From assembly GCA_025965895.1 (NCBI GenBank), contig JAOPWC010000099.1, positions 62,001 to 126,000 on the forward strand: a stretch of DNA of 64,000 bases, written 5' to 3'. A program made the translations under genes and the position numbers. This document shows, piece after piece, positions 11,304 to 18,844 of the stretch (position 1 is the first letter of the stretch; the number at the start of each line of letters is the position of its first letter). The DNA is from Mycobacterium sp. GTDB taxonomy: Bacteria; Actinomycetota; Actinomycetes; Mycobacteriales; Mycobacteriaceae. The notes under the pieces are model-generated. The model was not told where the DNA came from. It worked only from the letters and a program-made list of their open reading frames with translations, and made no database searches.

Positions 11304-12358
11304 GACTGCGAACACCTCTGACCGAGCTGGTCGGCGTCGAACACCCGGTGGTGCAGACCGGGATGGGGTGGGTGGCCGGCGCCAGGCTGGTGTCCGCGAC
11401 CGCGAATGCCGGCGGCTTGGGCATTCTCGCGTCGGCGACCATGACGTTGGACGAGCTTTCCACGGCCATCAACAAGGTGAAGGCCGCGACGGACAAGCCG
11501 TTCGGCGTGAACATCCGCGCCGACGCGACGGACTCGGGTGAGCGCGTCGGGCTGCTGATTCGTGAGCGTGTGAAGGTCGCGTCGTTCGCGTTGGCGCCGA
11601 AAGCCGAGCTGATCGCCCGGTTGAAAAAGGCCGGGGTGGTGGTCATTCCATCCGTGGGCGCCGCCAAGCACGCCCGGAAGGTGGCCGGCTGGGGTGCCGA
11701 CGCGGTGATCGTGCAGGGCGGCGAGGGCGGCGGCCACACCGGACCCGTCGCGACCACATTGCTGCTGCCGTCGGTGCTCGATGCGGTCGACATCCCGGTG
11801 GTGGCCGCGGGCGGCTTCTTCGATGGGCGCGGCCTGGCCGCCGCGCTCTCCTACGGCGCCGCCGGTGTTGCCATGGGCACGCGCTTCCTGTTGACGTCGG
11901 ATTCGACGGTGCCCGAAACGATCAAGCAGCGCTACCTTGATGCCGGCCTGGACGGCACGGTCGTGACGACCCGGGTGGACGGGATGCCGCACAGGGTGCT
12001 GCGGACACCGCTGGTCGACCGGCTGGAGCGGGGTTCGCGGGCGAAGGGGTTCTCGGCCGCGATGCGCAATGCCGCGAAGTTCAAGAGAATGTCCGGGACG
12101 ACGTGGCGGACGATGATCCGCGACGGGCTCGCGATGCGTCACGGCAAGGACCTGACGTGGTCGCAGGTCCTGATGGCGGCCAACACCCCGATGCTGTTGC
12201 GCGCCAGCATGGTGGACGGCAATACCGAGGCCGGGGTGATGGCGTCGGGACAAGTGGCGGGCATCGTCTCCGATCTGCCGTCGTGCGCGGAGTTGATCGA
12301 GTCGATAGTCAGTGATGCGATCAAGCACCTACAGGCGGCCGCGGCGTTGGTGGAGTAA
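11300..12358 (+). CDS. ipdC: Flavin-dependent reductase IpdC (nitronate monooxygenase-like)
   Basis: A 352-residue TIM-barrel FMN protein of the 2-nitropropane dioxygenase family. In the HIP pathway IpdC acts on ring C/D CoA intermediates. Seen here: GMGWVAGARLVSATANAGG near the N-terminus, the FMN phosphate-binding block GGEGGGHTGPVATTLLLPSV and VVAAGGFFDGRGLAAALSYGA. The ATG at 11300 overlaps the ipdB TGA. Last gene of the echA20 operon; in M. tuberculosis a ferredoxin gene (fdxB) follows, but here a toxin-antitoxin pair and a degraded accessory region come next. Confidence 0.92.
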   Translation: MRLRTPLTELVGVEHPVVQTGMGWVAGARLVSATANAGGLGILASATMTLDELSTAINKVKAATDKPFGVNIRADATDSGERVGLLIRERVKVASFALAPKAELIARLKKAGVVVIPSVGAAKHARKVAGWGADAVIVQGGEGGGHTGPVATTLLLPSVLDAVDIPVVAAGGFFDGRGLAAALSYGAAGVAMGTRFLLTSDSTVPETIKQRYLDAGLDGTVVTTRVDGMPHRVLRTPLVDRLERGSRAKGFSAAMRNAAKFKRMSGTTWRTMIRDGLAMRHGKDLTWSQVLMAANTPMLLRASMVDGNTEAGVMASGQVAGIVSDLPSCAELIESIVSDAIKHLQAAAALVE

Positions 12359-12430
12359 TGAGCCAGTTCAGCGGTGAGCTCAACTGTGCCGCCGCCGGAG
12401 GGGAGCCAAAACCAGATCCTAGTACTACAG

Positions 12431-12452
12431 ACATGCTACGTTTGTAGCATGT
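12431..12452. promoter_or_regulatory. Perfect inverted repeat over the vapB start, likely antitoxin operator
   Basis: ACATGCTAC and GTAGCATGT are perfect 9-bp arms separated by four bases. The palindrome covers the predicted -10 (TACGTT, 12437-12442) and the ATG at 12449. This is where an autoregulating VapB-VapC complex usually binds. Confidence 0.75.
12437..12442 (+). promoter_or_regulatory. Leaderless -10 hexamer of the toxin-antitoxin pair
   Basis: TACGTT fits TANNNT and lies exactly six bases before the antitoxin ATG. No Shine-Dalgarno is present. Confidence 0.55.
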
Positions 12453-12709
12453 CTGAGGTGGCGTCACGCGATCTGCGTAACGACACGGCTAGCGTCCTTC
12501 GCCGCGTACAAGCCGGCGAGGACATCACCATCACCGTCAAGGGCCGCCCCGTCGCCGTTCTGACCCCGGTTCGCCCGCGGCGCCGCCGCTGGCTCACCAG
12601 AGCTGAGTTCCTGACGCGGCTGCACCGCGCTCAAGCCGATCCCGGGCTACGCGACGACCTCGCCCTCCTCGCCGGCGATACCACCGACGATCTCGGCCCA
12701 GTCCGATGA
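12449..12709 (+). CDS. Phd/YefM-type antitoxin of a VapBC module
   Basis: An 86-residue antitoxin beginning MSEVASRDLRNDTASVLRRV, followed by GEDITITVKGRPVAVLTPV, the hallmark of the Phd/YefM DNA-binding fold. The C-terminal half (RAEFLTRLHRAQADPGLR) should wrap the toxin. It neutralises the downstream PIN toxin and represses the operon, probably through the palindrome at 12431-12452. The stop overlaps the toxin ATG (ATGA). I chose the ATG at 12449 over an upstream in-frame start because of the -10 and palindrome. Confidence 0.9.
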   Translation: MSEVASRDLRNDTASVLRRVQAGEDITITVKGRPVAVLTPVRPRRRRWLTRAEFLTRLHRAQADPGLRDDLALLAGDTTDDLGPVR

Positions 12710-13113
12710 GCGATGTGGTCGCCGCGGGAGTTGTCGACACATCCGTGTTCATTGCAACCGAAACCGGCCGACAACTCGACAGCACGCACATACCCGCCGA
12801 AGTCGCCACCACGGTCGTCACCCTTGCCGAACTCACCGCCGGTGTACTCGCCGCCACCAACTCCGACGTCCGCGCGCAACGACTCGCCACCCTCGACAGC
12901 ATTGCTGACATGGAAACGCTGACCGTAGACGAAGACGCGGCCCAGATGTGGGCGCGCCTACGCATACACCTTGCGGAGACCGGCCGACGAGTCCGAATCA
13001 ATGACCTGTGGATCGCAGCCATCGCCGCATCACGACGCCTGCCGGTCATCACCCAGGACGATGACTTCGAGGCCCTTGACGGTGCGGCCCAACTTACGAT
13101 TATCCGAGTCTGA
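12706..13113 (+). CDS. VapC-type PIN-domain ribonuclease toxin
   Basis: A 135-residue PIN-domain protein. The acidic metal-binding set is complete: Asp11 (VVDTSVFI), Glu42 (TLAELTAG), Asp100 (INDLWIAA) and Asp118 in TQDDDF. Such toxins are Mg2+-dependent RNases that cut tRNA or rRNA when the antitoxin is degraded. It directly follows the antitoxin with an ATGA overlap and is intact. The module lies between ipdC and a broken sigma-factor gene, so it marks the left edge of the accessory insertion. Confidence 0.92.
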   Translation: MSDVVAAGVVDTSVFIATETGRQLDSTHIPAEVATTVVTLAELTAGVLAATNSDVRAQRLATLDSIADMETLTVDEDAAQMWARLRIHLAETGRRVRINDLWIAAIAASRRLPVITQDDDFEALDGAAQLTIIRV

Positions 13114-13116
13114 CCG

Positions 13117-13988
13117 CTAATGCCGTGTGCGAGAAACCGCTTCGAAATCGCTGTGAGACAACTGACAAAGCCACACGTCAGCGGCCCAGGTGTGCGTTCG
13201 CATCCCAGACGTGGAGCGCACTCGGACGGCTGGTTCTCGGCGAGGGAGCGATCGCGGTAGCCCGACGTCGGCATCGGCGGTGAGCAGGGCGACCAGCGCG
13301 TCGACATCGCCGGACTGGTATGCGCGGACGAAATTTGCCACGAGCGGCGACGAGTTCGGAGCTGGAAGCGCTTCGCGTTCGCCTTTGCACGGCAGCCGGC
13401 GTTTCAGCGCGGCGCGGGCCCGTTTGAGGAAACTGTTGACCGACCCGACGGTCGTGTCGAGCATCCTGGCCACTTCGTTGGCGCGGTAGCCGGGTACCTC
13501 GCGCAAGATGAGCACGGCGCGCTGGCGAGCGGACAGGAGCTGCAGCGTGGTCACGAAGGCACGCAGATCGCGTCGGTCTGCTCGTAGCGCGCTTCGCGGC
13601 GAGCGGCACGTTGATCGGGCCCTTGAGGAGGGCGTCGGGAAATGGCTCGAGTCAGACGACTTCGCCGAGGCGAGTTGGCTCGGGCGGTTCAATTTTGGTG
13701 ATGTCCCGCTCCTTCGCTGATCGTCGGTTGGCCGAGCGAAGCATGCTCAGGCACTGGTTGGTCGGGATCCGGTAGAACCAGGTGCGGACCGTGGCGCGTC
13801 CCTCGAACCCTGCAAGGCCTTGCCAGGCGGCCATCGCCGTGTCCTGTAGGGCCTTCCTCGGCGTCCTCGAAAGATCCGAGCATCCGGTAGCAATACATCA
13901 GCAACTCTAGCCGGTGCGGGTCGGTCAGCTCCCGGAATGCGTCGCTGTCGCCGGCTCGCGCCTTGGTGATCAGGTCGGTTGTCACCAC
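13117..13988 (-). pseudogene. Broken ECF sigma factor (SigG/SigX5 family)
   Basis: The N-terminus is recognisable (DLITKARAGDSDAFRELT, then YCYRMLGSFEDAEE). An extra base near 13853 breaks the frame. The next piece reads AAWQGLAGFEGRATVRTWFY to RLGEVV and stops at a TGA (13652-13654) where the family has Trp. Further small indels follow near 13600 before AFVTTLQLLSARQRAVLILR and the sigma-4 helix EVARMLDTTVGSVNSFLKRA. The C-terminal SnoaL-like domain is cut short after VDALVALLTADADV. At least three disabling changes make this a true pseudogene. Confidence 0.88.
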
Positions 13989-14169
13989 TTGTCACCACTC
14001 CGCCCTCGCGTCACGTCTCGTGTTCGGTGTCGACCATCTGTGTTGACGCTGGCCCAGCCGCGAACTGGCCGCGGGGTGCGCGGCCGTTCTCAGGTTTCAT
14101 GGTGCAGGAAGACCGCATGGGCCGTCGTCGTTGCCGCGACGTTTGAGGCCACCAGACGTTGCGGCTAGT

Positions 14170-15405
14170 TCACTTGAGGGAGTAGCGAATCGGCAGGTGC
14201 TTCAGCCCGCCGACGAAGATGGTCGCAGTATATTCGGGGTTGCCATGGAGCTCGATTGACTCCAGCCGCGGCACCAGCTCAGAGAAGAAGCTGTTGACCT
14301 CCATCCGGGCCAGGGCCGCGCCGAGACAGAAATGCACGCCGTAGCCGAAAGCCACATGCTTGTTGGGGTCACGGCCGATGTCGAATCGAAACGGATCGTC
14401 GAAGATCTCCTCGTCGCGGTTGGCCGACGGGTAGGACAGCAGCACCGACTCCCCCGCCGCGATTGGTACGCCACGCACCTCGGTGTGCTCCCTGGCGGTG
14501 CGCATGAACTCCTTGACCGGCGTAACCCAGCGGATCATCTCCTCGGTTGCCCGGGGCATCAACTCCGGGTTATCGCGAAGCTGCTGAAGCTGATCGGGGT
14601 TTTCCACAAGTGCATGCAGCCCACCGGAAATCGTCGCACTGGTGGTGTCGTGGCCTGCGGTGGCAATGATCACGTAGTAGGACACGCTGTCTACGTCAGA
14701 GAGCGGCTCGCCGTCCACCGTGGCGTTGGCGATGGCCGACGCCAGGTCCTCGGTCGGGTTGTCCCGTCGTGCCGCGGTCAACGCGTTGAAGTAACCGAAC
14801 ATGTCGAGCAGTACCGACAGCTGTTCTTCTTTCGGCGCACCCTGGCTGAACTCCGCATCGTCGTTGCCGAACAGTTCCTGGGTGTAGTTAAGCATCCGGG
14901 AGAAATCGGACTCGGGCACACCGAGCAGCGACATGATGACGTACAGCGGGAAGTTCACCGCGACCTCCTGGACGAAGTCGCATTCGGAGCCCGCCGCCAA
15001 CATCTGGTCGACGTAGCGCGTGGCCAACCCGTCGACGCGACGCTTCATCGCGCGCATGGCTTTTGGCCGGAACCAGTCGGCACCGATCGCGCGAACCACG
15101 CGATGCTGTGGATCGTCCAGATGGATCAATGTGCTGATTCCCACACCGGCCTGCAGCTGATCGGACTCCGCCGTCATCAGCACCGGACGCGGCGAGTTCG
15201 TGAAGATGGTGTTGGCCCGCTCGATCGCCATGATGTCGGCGTGCTTGGTGATCGCCCAGAACGGTCGGTAACCCGGTACGTCAACCCACGAAACCGGGGC
15301 GTTGGCGCGCAGATGACGCAGTGCCGCACGCAGTTTCGTCTCGTCAGTGTACGACAATGGGTCGGCGAATACCTTCGCGGCCGGGTCGATCACGCGCGTG
15401 CTCAC
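14170..15405 (-). CDS. Cytochrome P450, family not assigned
   Basis: An intact 411-residue P450. It has the I-helix TAGHDTTSATISGG, the ExxR helix (EEMIRWVTPV) and the heme loop FGYGVHFCLGAALARME. Architecture matches bacterial class I P450s that need a ferredoxin partner; none is encoded nearby. Start: GTG 15405 (VSTRVIDPAAKVF) with GAGGAG upstream. It is not a copy of CYP125 (different N-terminus and I-helix) and I cannot assign its family. It sits inside the degraded accessory cluster, downstream of an enoyl-CoA hydratase remnant, so its substrate is probably that cluster's former one. Confidence 0.87.
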   Translation of the reverse strand: MSTRVIDPAAKVFADPLSYTDETKLRAALRHLRANAPVSWVDVPGYRPFWAITKHADIMAIERANTIFTNSPRPVLMTAESDQLQAGVGISTLIHLDDPQHRVVRAIGADWFRPKAMRAMKRRVDGLATRYVDQMLAAGSECDFVQEVAVNFPLYVIMSLLGVPESDFSRMLNYTQELFGNDDAEFSQGAPKEEQLSVLLDMFGYFNALTAARRDNPTEDLASAIANATVDGEPLSDVDSVSYYVIIATAGHDTTSATISGGLHALVENPDQLQQLRDNPELMPRATEEMIRWVTPVKEFMRTAREHTEVRGVPIAAGESVLLSYPSANRDEEIFDDPFRFDIGRDPNKHVAFGYGVHFCLGAALARMEVNSFFSELVPRLESIELHGNPEYTATIFVGGLKHLPIRYSLK

Positions 15406-15483
15406 GTGCGGCTCCTCACTCCGGGTTCTGCCGGCCACGCAGTTCCTGCAATACCGCGTGTCCCGCCATCATCTGCGCGCTCG

Positions 15484-15632
15484 CGCATGCGCTCGGGGCG
15501 ATTGAAGGTGAGCACAGCAATGCCGCTGTCGCCTGGTTCGTACAAGACCGCGTCGTCACCGCCGGTTGGTTTGACGCCCGCCGGTTCCGCGACGCGGCCG
15601 TCAACGCTCACCGGACGGACCCCCTCTGGCAC
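15484..15632 (-). pseudogene. Enoyl-CoA hydratase N-terminal remnant
   Basis: The minus strand encodes GDDAVLYEPGDSGIAVLTFN followed by RPERM, a typical crotonase-family N-terminus. The homology then stops and the frame runs into the start of the P450 gene. Roughly the last 85-90% of the enzyme is missing. It is oriented with the P450, suggesting a deleted upstream member of the same operon. Confidence 0.7.
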
Positions 15633-15701
15633 GGCTTCCAGCGCGATGTTTGGACATACTGTACACCTATCGGTAGCGCCTTCCGCAGTGGCCGTCCGGC
15701 G

Positions 15702-16709
15702 CTACTGACCGATCAATCCGAGGCGGCGATAGGCGCTGCGGATCTGCGTCTTCGCCGCCTCGGGAAGCCTCGCCTGCGGTGGCCTGGAATGGGGGTGGGC
15801 ACCGATGGGCAGACCGAGCACGGACGCCGCGTACTTGAAGGCGCCACCCCAGTGTGTGAAGTAGTCCGGCCGTCCGGGGAAGCAGGTGAACCATGACCCC
15901 ATGTCGATGTCGAACTGGTCCATCCCCGACTCTCGCGCGTAGTCCATTGCCTCGACGAGCTTGTCGTTGACGATCAGGTCCCAGTATTCGGACATCAGCC
16001 GGCGCTGCGGCGTCTCGAACAGGTAGCCGGCGGTGCCGAGCTGTGCTGGACAGACGATCCCGTCCCGCAACCACCCGGCGCGATACACCGTCTTGTCGCA
16101 CTCCCAGACCGCGAGATCGGGCGCCAACTCGTGCAGCAATCGACTGTTGGCCGGGCGGAACGCACCCTCCTTGGTTGCGCAGACCGCTGGGATCTCCTCG
16201 TAGATCCGCGCGCTCTCGGCCGGCGTCAACACGTAGCCGGAGGACGGCGAGTTGAACATGCCCAGCGCGATGTCTGTGCGCTCGCTGATGTACCGGAAGT
16301 AGTTCAGCACGCCCTCGCCACCGTGGGCTTCCATCATCGGAGTCTGGATGTAGACGATGTCCGCGCCGGCTTCTTCGGCGTGCTGAGTCAGGTCCAAACA
16401 GTCTTTCGCCGACGTGGCCGCCGTACACGCCTGCACGACGACATCGGGATTCGCGGCGCGGCCATCCTCTATCGCTATCTCCAGCAAGCGCTTTCGCTCA
16501 TCGAGTGTCAGCGACCAGAACTCGGCGAGGCCGCTGGTGCACCACAAGAGCGAATGGTGCAGCTCGCCGACCCAGTAGCGCACCAGCGTTCGGTACGCCG
16601 CCCAGTCGATGTCGTCGCCGTCCTCGCCGCAGAACGGTGTGTAGAGGGAGTCGCCGATTCCGCGCAGCGCGGCACGTGCCCACGAACGAGCCTCTTTGGA
16701 AGTCGCCAC
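15702..16709 (-). CDS. Dihydrodipicolinate synthase-family aldolase
   Basis: A 335-residue protein of the DapA/NanA class I aldolase family. The Schiff-base lysine is expected in AVCATKEGAF, after the strand containing GMFNSPSSGY, where the usual YNxP tyrosine is Phe. Its first part reads RGIGDSLYTPFCGEDGDDID, the normal beta-1 region. Start: GTG at 16709 with GAGGAG about seven bases upstream. Such enzymes split or form C-C bonds next to pyruvate-type carbonyls; some act in aromatic catabolism. The neighbours (P450, TetR, fragments of SDR, hydratase, thiolase, ligase) point to a catabolic role rather than lysine synthesis. Substrate unknown. Confidence 0.8.
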   Translation of the reverse strand: MATSKEARSWARAALRGIGDSLYTPFCGEDGDDIDWAAYRTLVRYWVGELHHSLLWCTSGLAEFWSLTLDERKRLLEIAIEDGRAANPDVVVQACTAATSAKDCLDLTQHAEEAGADIVYIQTPMMEAHGGEGVLNYFRYISERTDIALGMFNSPSSGYVLTPAESARIYEEIPAVCATKEGAFRPANSRLLHELAPDLAVWECDKTVYRAGWLRDGIVCPAQLGTAGYLFETPQRRLMSEYWDLIVNDKLVEAMDYARESGMDQFDIDMGSWFTCFPGRPDYFTHWGGAFKYAASVLGLPIGAHPHSRPPQARLPEAAKTQIRSAYRRLGLIGQ

Positions 16710-16719
16710 AATTCACTCC

Positions 16720-16934
16720 TCAGGTGAAATCACTGCCGCCGTCGACCCCGACCGACTCGGCTCAGCCGACCAGACCCTCCAGAGGCGATGCTGCCCGGCG
16801 ACACCACGTTGACCATGATCTCGTCCTTGGCCGGCAGCAACGAAAGGTTCATCGAAATGCTCACGACCACCGCGCCCCATCCCCCGACCGAAGCCGACGA
16901 TGACGGCCGTCGCGTCTTTCATCCCGAGATCCAT
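16720..16934 (-). pseudogene. Short-chain dehydrogenase remnant with internal deletions
   Basis: Three pieces of one SDR remain in three frames. MDLGMKDATAVIVGFGRGMG is the N-terminal cofactor motif. LSLLPAKDEIMVNVVSPGSI comes from the region after the active site. VGVDGGSDFT with its stop is the usual SDR C-terminus. All catalytic residues (Ser, YxxxK) are missing. It lies directly upstream of the DapA-like gene. Confidence 0.82.
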
Positions 16935-16979
16935 CACCGCTGCAACCTTCACGTCTCGCACGACCTCGCTAGAAAAGCT

Positions 16980-16998
16980 TACTATAGGTCCTACAGTA
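16980..16998. promoter_or_regulatory. 19-bp near-palindrome, candidate operator of the TetR regulator
   Basis: TACTATAGG and CCTACAGTA are 9-bp arms with one mismatch around a central T. It lies between the start of the SDR remnant (minus) and the tetR gene (plus), the usual place for a TetR-family operator serving divergent genes. Confidence 0.6.
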
Positions 16999-17181
16999 GA
17001 AGAGCGGACCGAACGTGGGAGGCATCGATGGGATGGTTCCCGGTAAGGTTGACAGTAACGGCCGAGCGGCGACATGCCTGCGAAGACGCAGTTCAGACGA
17101 TAGCCGCCAGTAGATTCAAGTTCACCTACCCCGTGCGCGGGGGCTGCGCGCGCAGCGTTGATGTTGATGGAGGTGCCCTCA

Positions 17182-17958
17182 GTGGCAAAGCAAGCAATCG
17201 CTGAGAGGCGTCAACGACGCGAGCGCGGGTCCATCAACCCCGACGACATCATCAACGGCGCGCTCGAGCTCGCCGAGCAAGTCTCGATCGACAATCTCAG
17301 CATGCCGTTGCTCGGCAAGCATCTCGGTGTCGGCGTCACCAGCATCTACTGGTACTTCCGCAAGAAGGACGAGCTGCTCAACGCGATGACGGATCGTGCG
17401 CTGCGCCAGTACATCTTCGCCACGCCATACGTCGAGGCCACGGACTGGCGTGAGACGTTGCGCAATCACGCCCGCTCGATGCGAAAGACGTTCTTGGGCA
17501 ACCCGATTCTGTGCGACCTGATTTTGATCCGGTCCGCGCTGAGTCCGCGCGCGGCACGGGTCGGCGTGCAGGAGATGGAGAAGGCGACCGCGAGCCTGGT
17601 GGAAGCCGGATTGTCGCCCGAGGACGCCTTCGACACCTACTCGGCGGTGTCGGTCCATGTCCGTGGATCGGTGGTGCTGCAACGGCTCCGGGAGAAGAAC
17701 CGGGCGAGCGACGAGGGACCGAGCGATATCGAGGAAACGATGACGATCGATCCCGAGATCACGCCGCTACTGGCACAGGTAACCGAGAAGGGTCACCACA
17801 TCGGGGTGGCCGACGAGAACAACTTCGAGTACGGCCTAGAGTGCATTCTGGACCATGCGAGCAGGTTGATCGAGGAGGGCAAGAAGCCTACCAAGTCGGC
17901 GCGCAAGCCCACCAAGACCTCGGGTCCGCGCACACGGAGAAAGTCCGTGGCGCGCTAG
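17182..17958 (+). CDS. TetR-family transcriptional regulator
   Basis: A 258-residue TetR-type repressor. The N-terminal helix-turn-helix region reads LSMPLLGKHLGVGVTSIYWY followed by FRKKDELL, a clear TetR signature. The ligand domain is unremarkable and the tail is rich in Lys/Arg/Ser/Thr (KKPTKSARKPTKTSG). Start: GTG at 17182, with GGAGGTG six bases upstream, rather than an in-frame ATG further up. It probably bound the palindrome at 16980-16998 and controlled the now partly deleted catabolic genes on the other strand. Confidence 0.9.
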   Translation: MAKQAIAERRQRRERGSINPDDIINGALELAEQVSIDNLSMPLLGKHLGVGVTSIYWYFRKKDELLNAMTDRALRQYIFATPYVEATDWRETLRNHARSMRKTFLGNPILCDLILIRSALSPRAARVGVQEMEKATASLVEAGLSPEDAFDTYSAVSVHVRGSVVLQRLREKNRASDEGPSDIEETMTIDPEITPLLAQVTEKGHHIGVADENNFEYGLECILDHASRLIEEGKKPTKSARKPTKTSGPRTRRKSVAR

Positions 17959-18044
17959 TTTTCTTTCCGAAAGCAGGCAAGGAGTCGTACTCCGCGGCGC
18001 AGAATCGTGCGAGTCTGCGTTTGCTCGCGCGGATCCGCCGAGCG

Positions 18045-18392
18045 TCAGACCTCGACGACGGCTCCGCCCTGGCCGCCGCCGGCATCGCGGCGACACCGAT
18101 GCCGCCGCAGCTCGTAGACCAGCGTGGTGACCATCCACGCGCCTGACGCGGCAGCCGGGTGGCCGGGGCTGCAGCCACTTCCGGAGAAGTTCACCAGACC
18201 CTCGTCGAGGCCGTACTCGCGGCATGCCGCAATCGGCACCGACGCGAAGGCTTCATTGATCTCCCACAGCGCGACGTCGGACGGCTTCACACCGGCCCGC
18301 TCCAGCACCTTGCCGATCACCTTGACGGCCGCCAGGCCGGTGTCTCGCGGCGCGACACCTGCTGACGCCCAAGCTTTCACCGTACCCATCAC
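18045..18392 (-). pseudogene. Thiolase C-terminal remnant with frameshift
   Basis: The minus strand reads DTGLAAVKVIGKVLERAGVK, then [14 protein letters not shown] and GLVNFSGSGCSPGHPAAASG, the final third of an acetyl-CoA acetyltransferase-type thiolase. Near 18100 the frame slips: GGIGVAAM lies in one frame and the following AGGGQGGAVVEV in another. The nucleophile-cysteine half is absent. The catalytic GHP motif is still present. Confidence 0.85.
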
Positions 18393-18413
18393 CGAGAGCA
18401 GCTACGCTTCCGC

Positions 18414-18828
18414 CTACTGACGCTCGACGAGCGCCTCGGCCGCCACGGCGATCTCGGGCATCTCGACGACGACGGCTTCATGTTCTACCGCGGCCGATCC
18501 GACGACATGTTCAAAGTCAGCGGTGCCACCGTCTACCCCGGCGAAGTCGAGCAGGCTCTGCGCACCCTCGACGCTGTCGACAACGCGTTCGTCACCAACG
18601 TCCCCGGCACTCAAGAAAACCGGGTCGGAGCCGGTAATCTGTGACGCTGCCACTACCGTGGAGGCGCTCCGCAACTGCGCCCGAAAGGTGTTGAGCTCTT
18701 TCAAAGTACCCACGATATGGCTGCAGCTGGACTCCGACGACGCTGTTCCGCGCGGGGCGACGGGCAAGGTCGACGTCCAGCGGCTGAGCGCCTTACTCGC
18801 CGGGCAGACGCAGAATCGCACGATTTAG
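18414..18828 (+). pseudogene. Acyl-CoA synthetase C-terminal remnant with frameshift
   Basis: The plus strand reads GRHGDLGHLDDDGFMFYRGR and then DDMFKVSGATVYPGEVEQAL, the A8-A10 region of an AMP-binding acyl-CoA ligase. This frame ends at a TGA near 18642. The remaining C-terminus continues in another frame (EALRNCARKVLSSFKVPTIW, then GATGKVDVQRL with the catalytic Lys). The large N-terminal domain is missing. Confidence 0.85.
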
Positions 18829-18844
18829 GGTGCGTAGGGGGTGA

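Noticed and set aside
12449..13113. Phage or integrative element ends around the toxin-antitoxin pair
   Set aside because: No integrase, transposase, tRNA gene or flanking direct repeats could be found in the window.
14332..15708. 458-codon plus-strand open frame
   Set aside because: Antisense to the P450 with its heme and ExxR motifs; no family signature.
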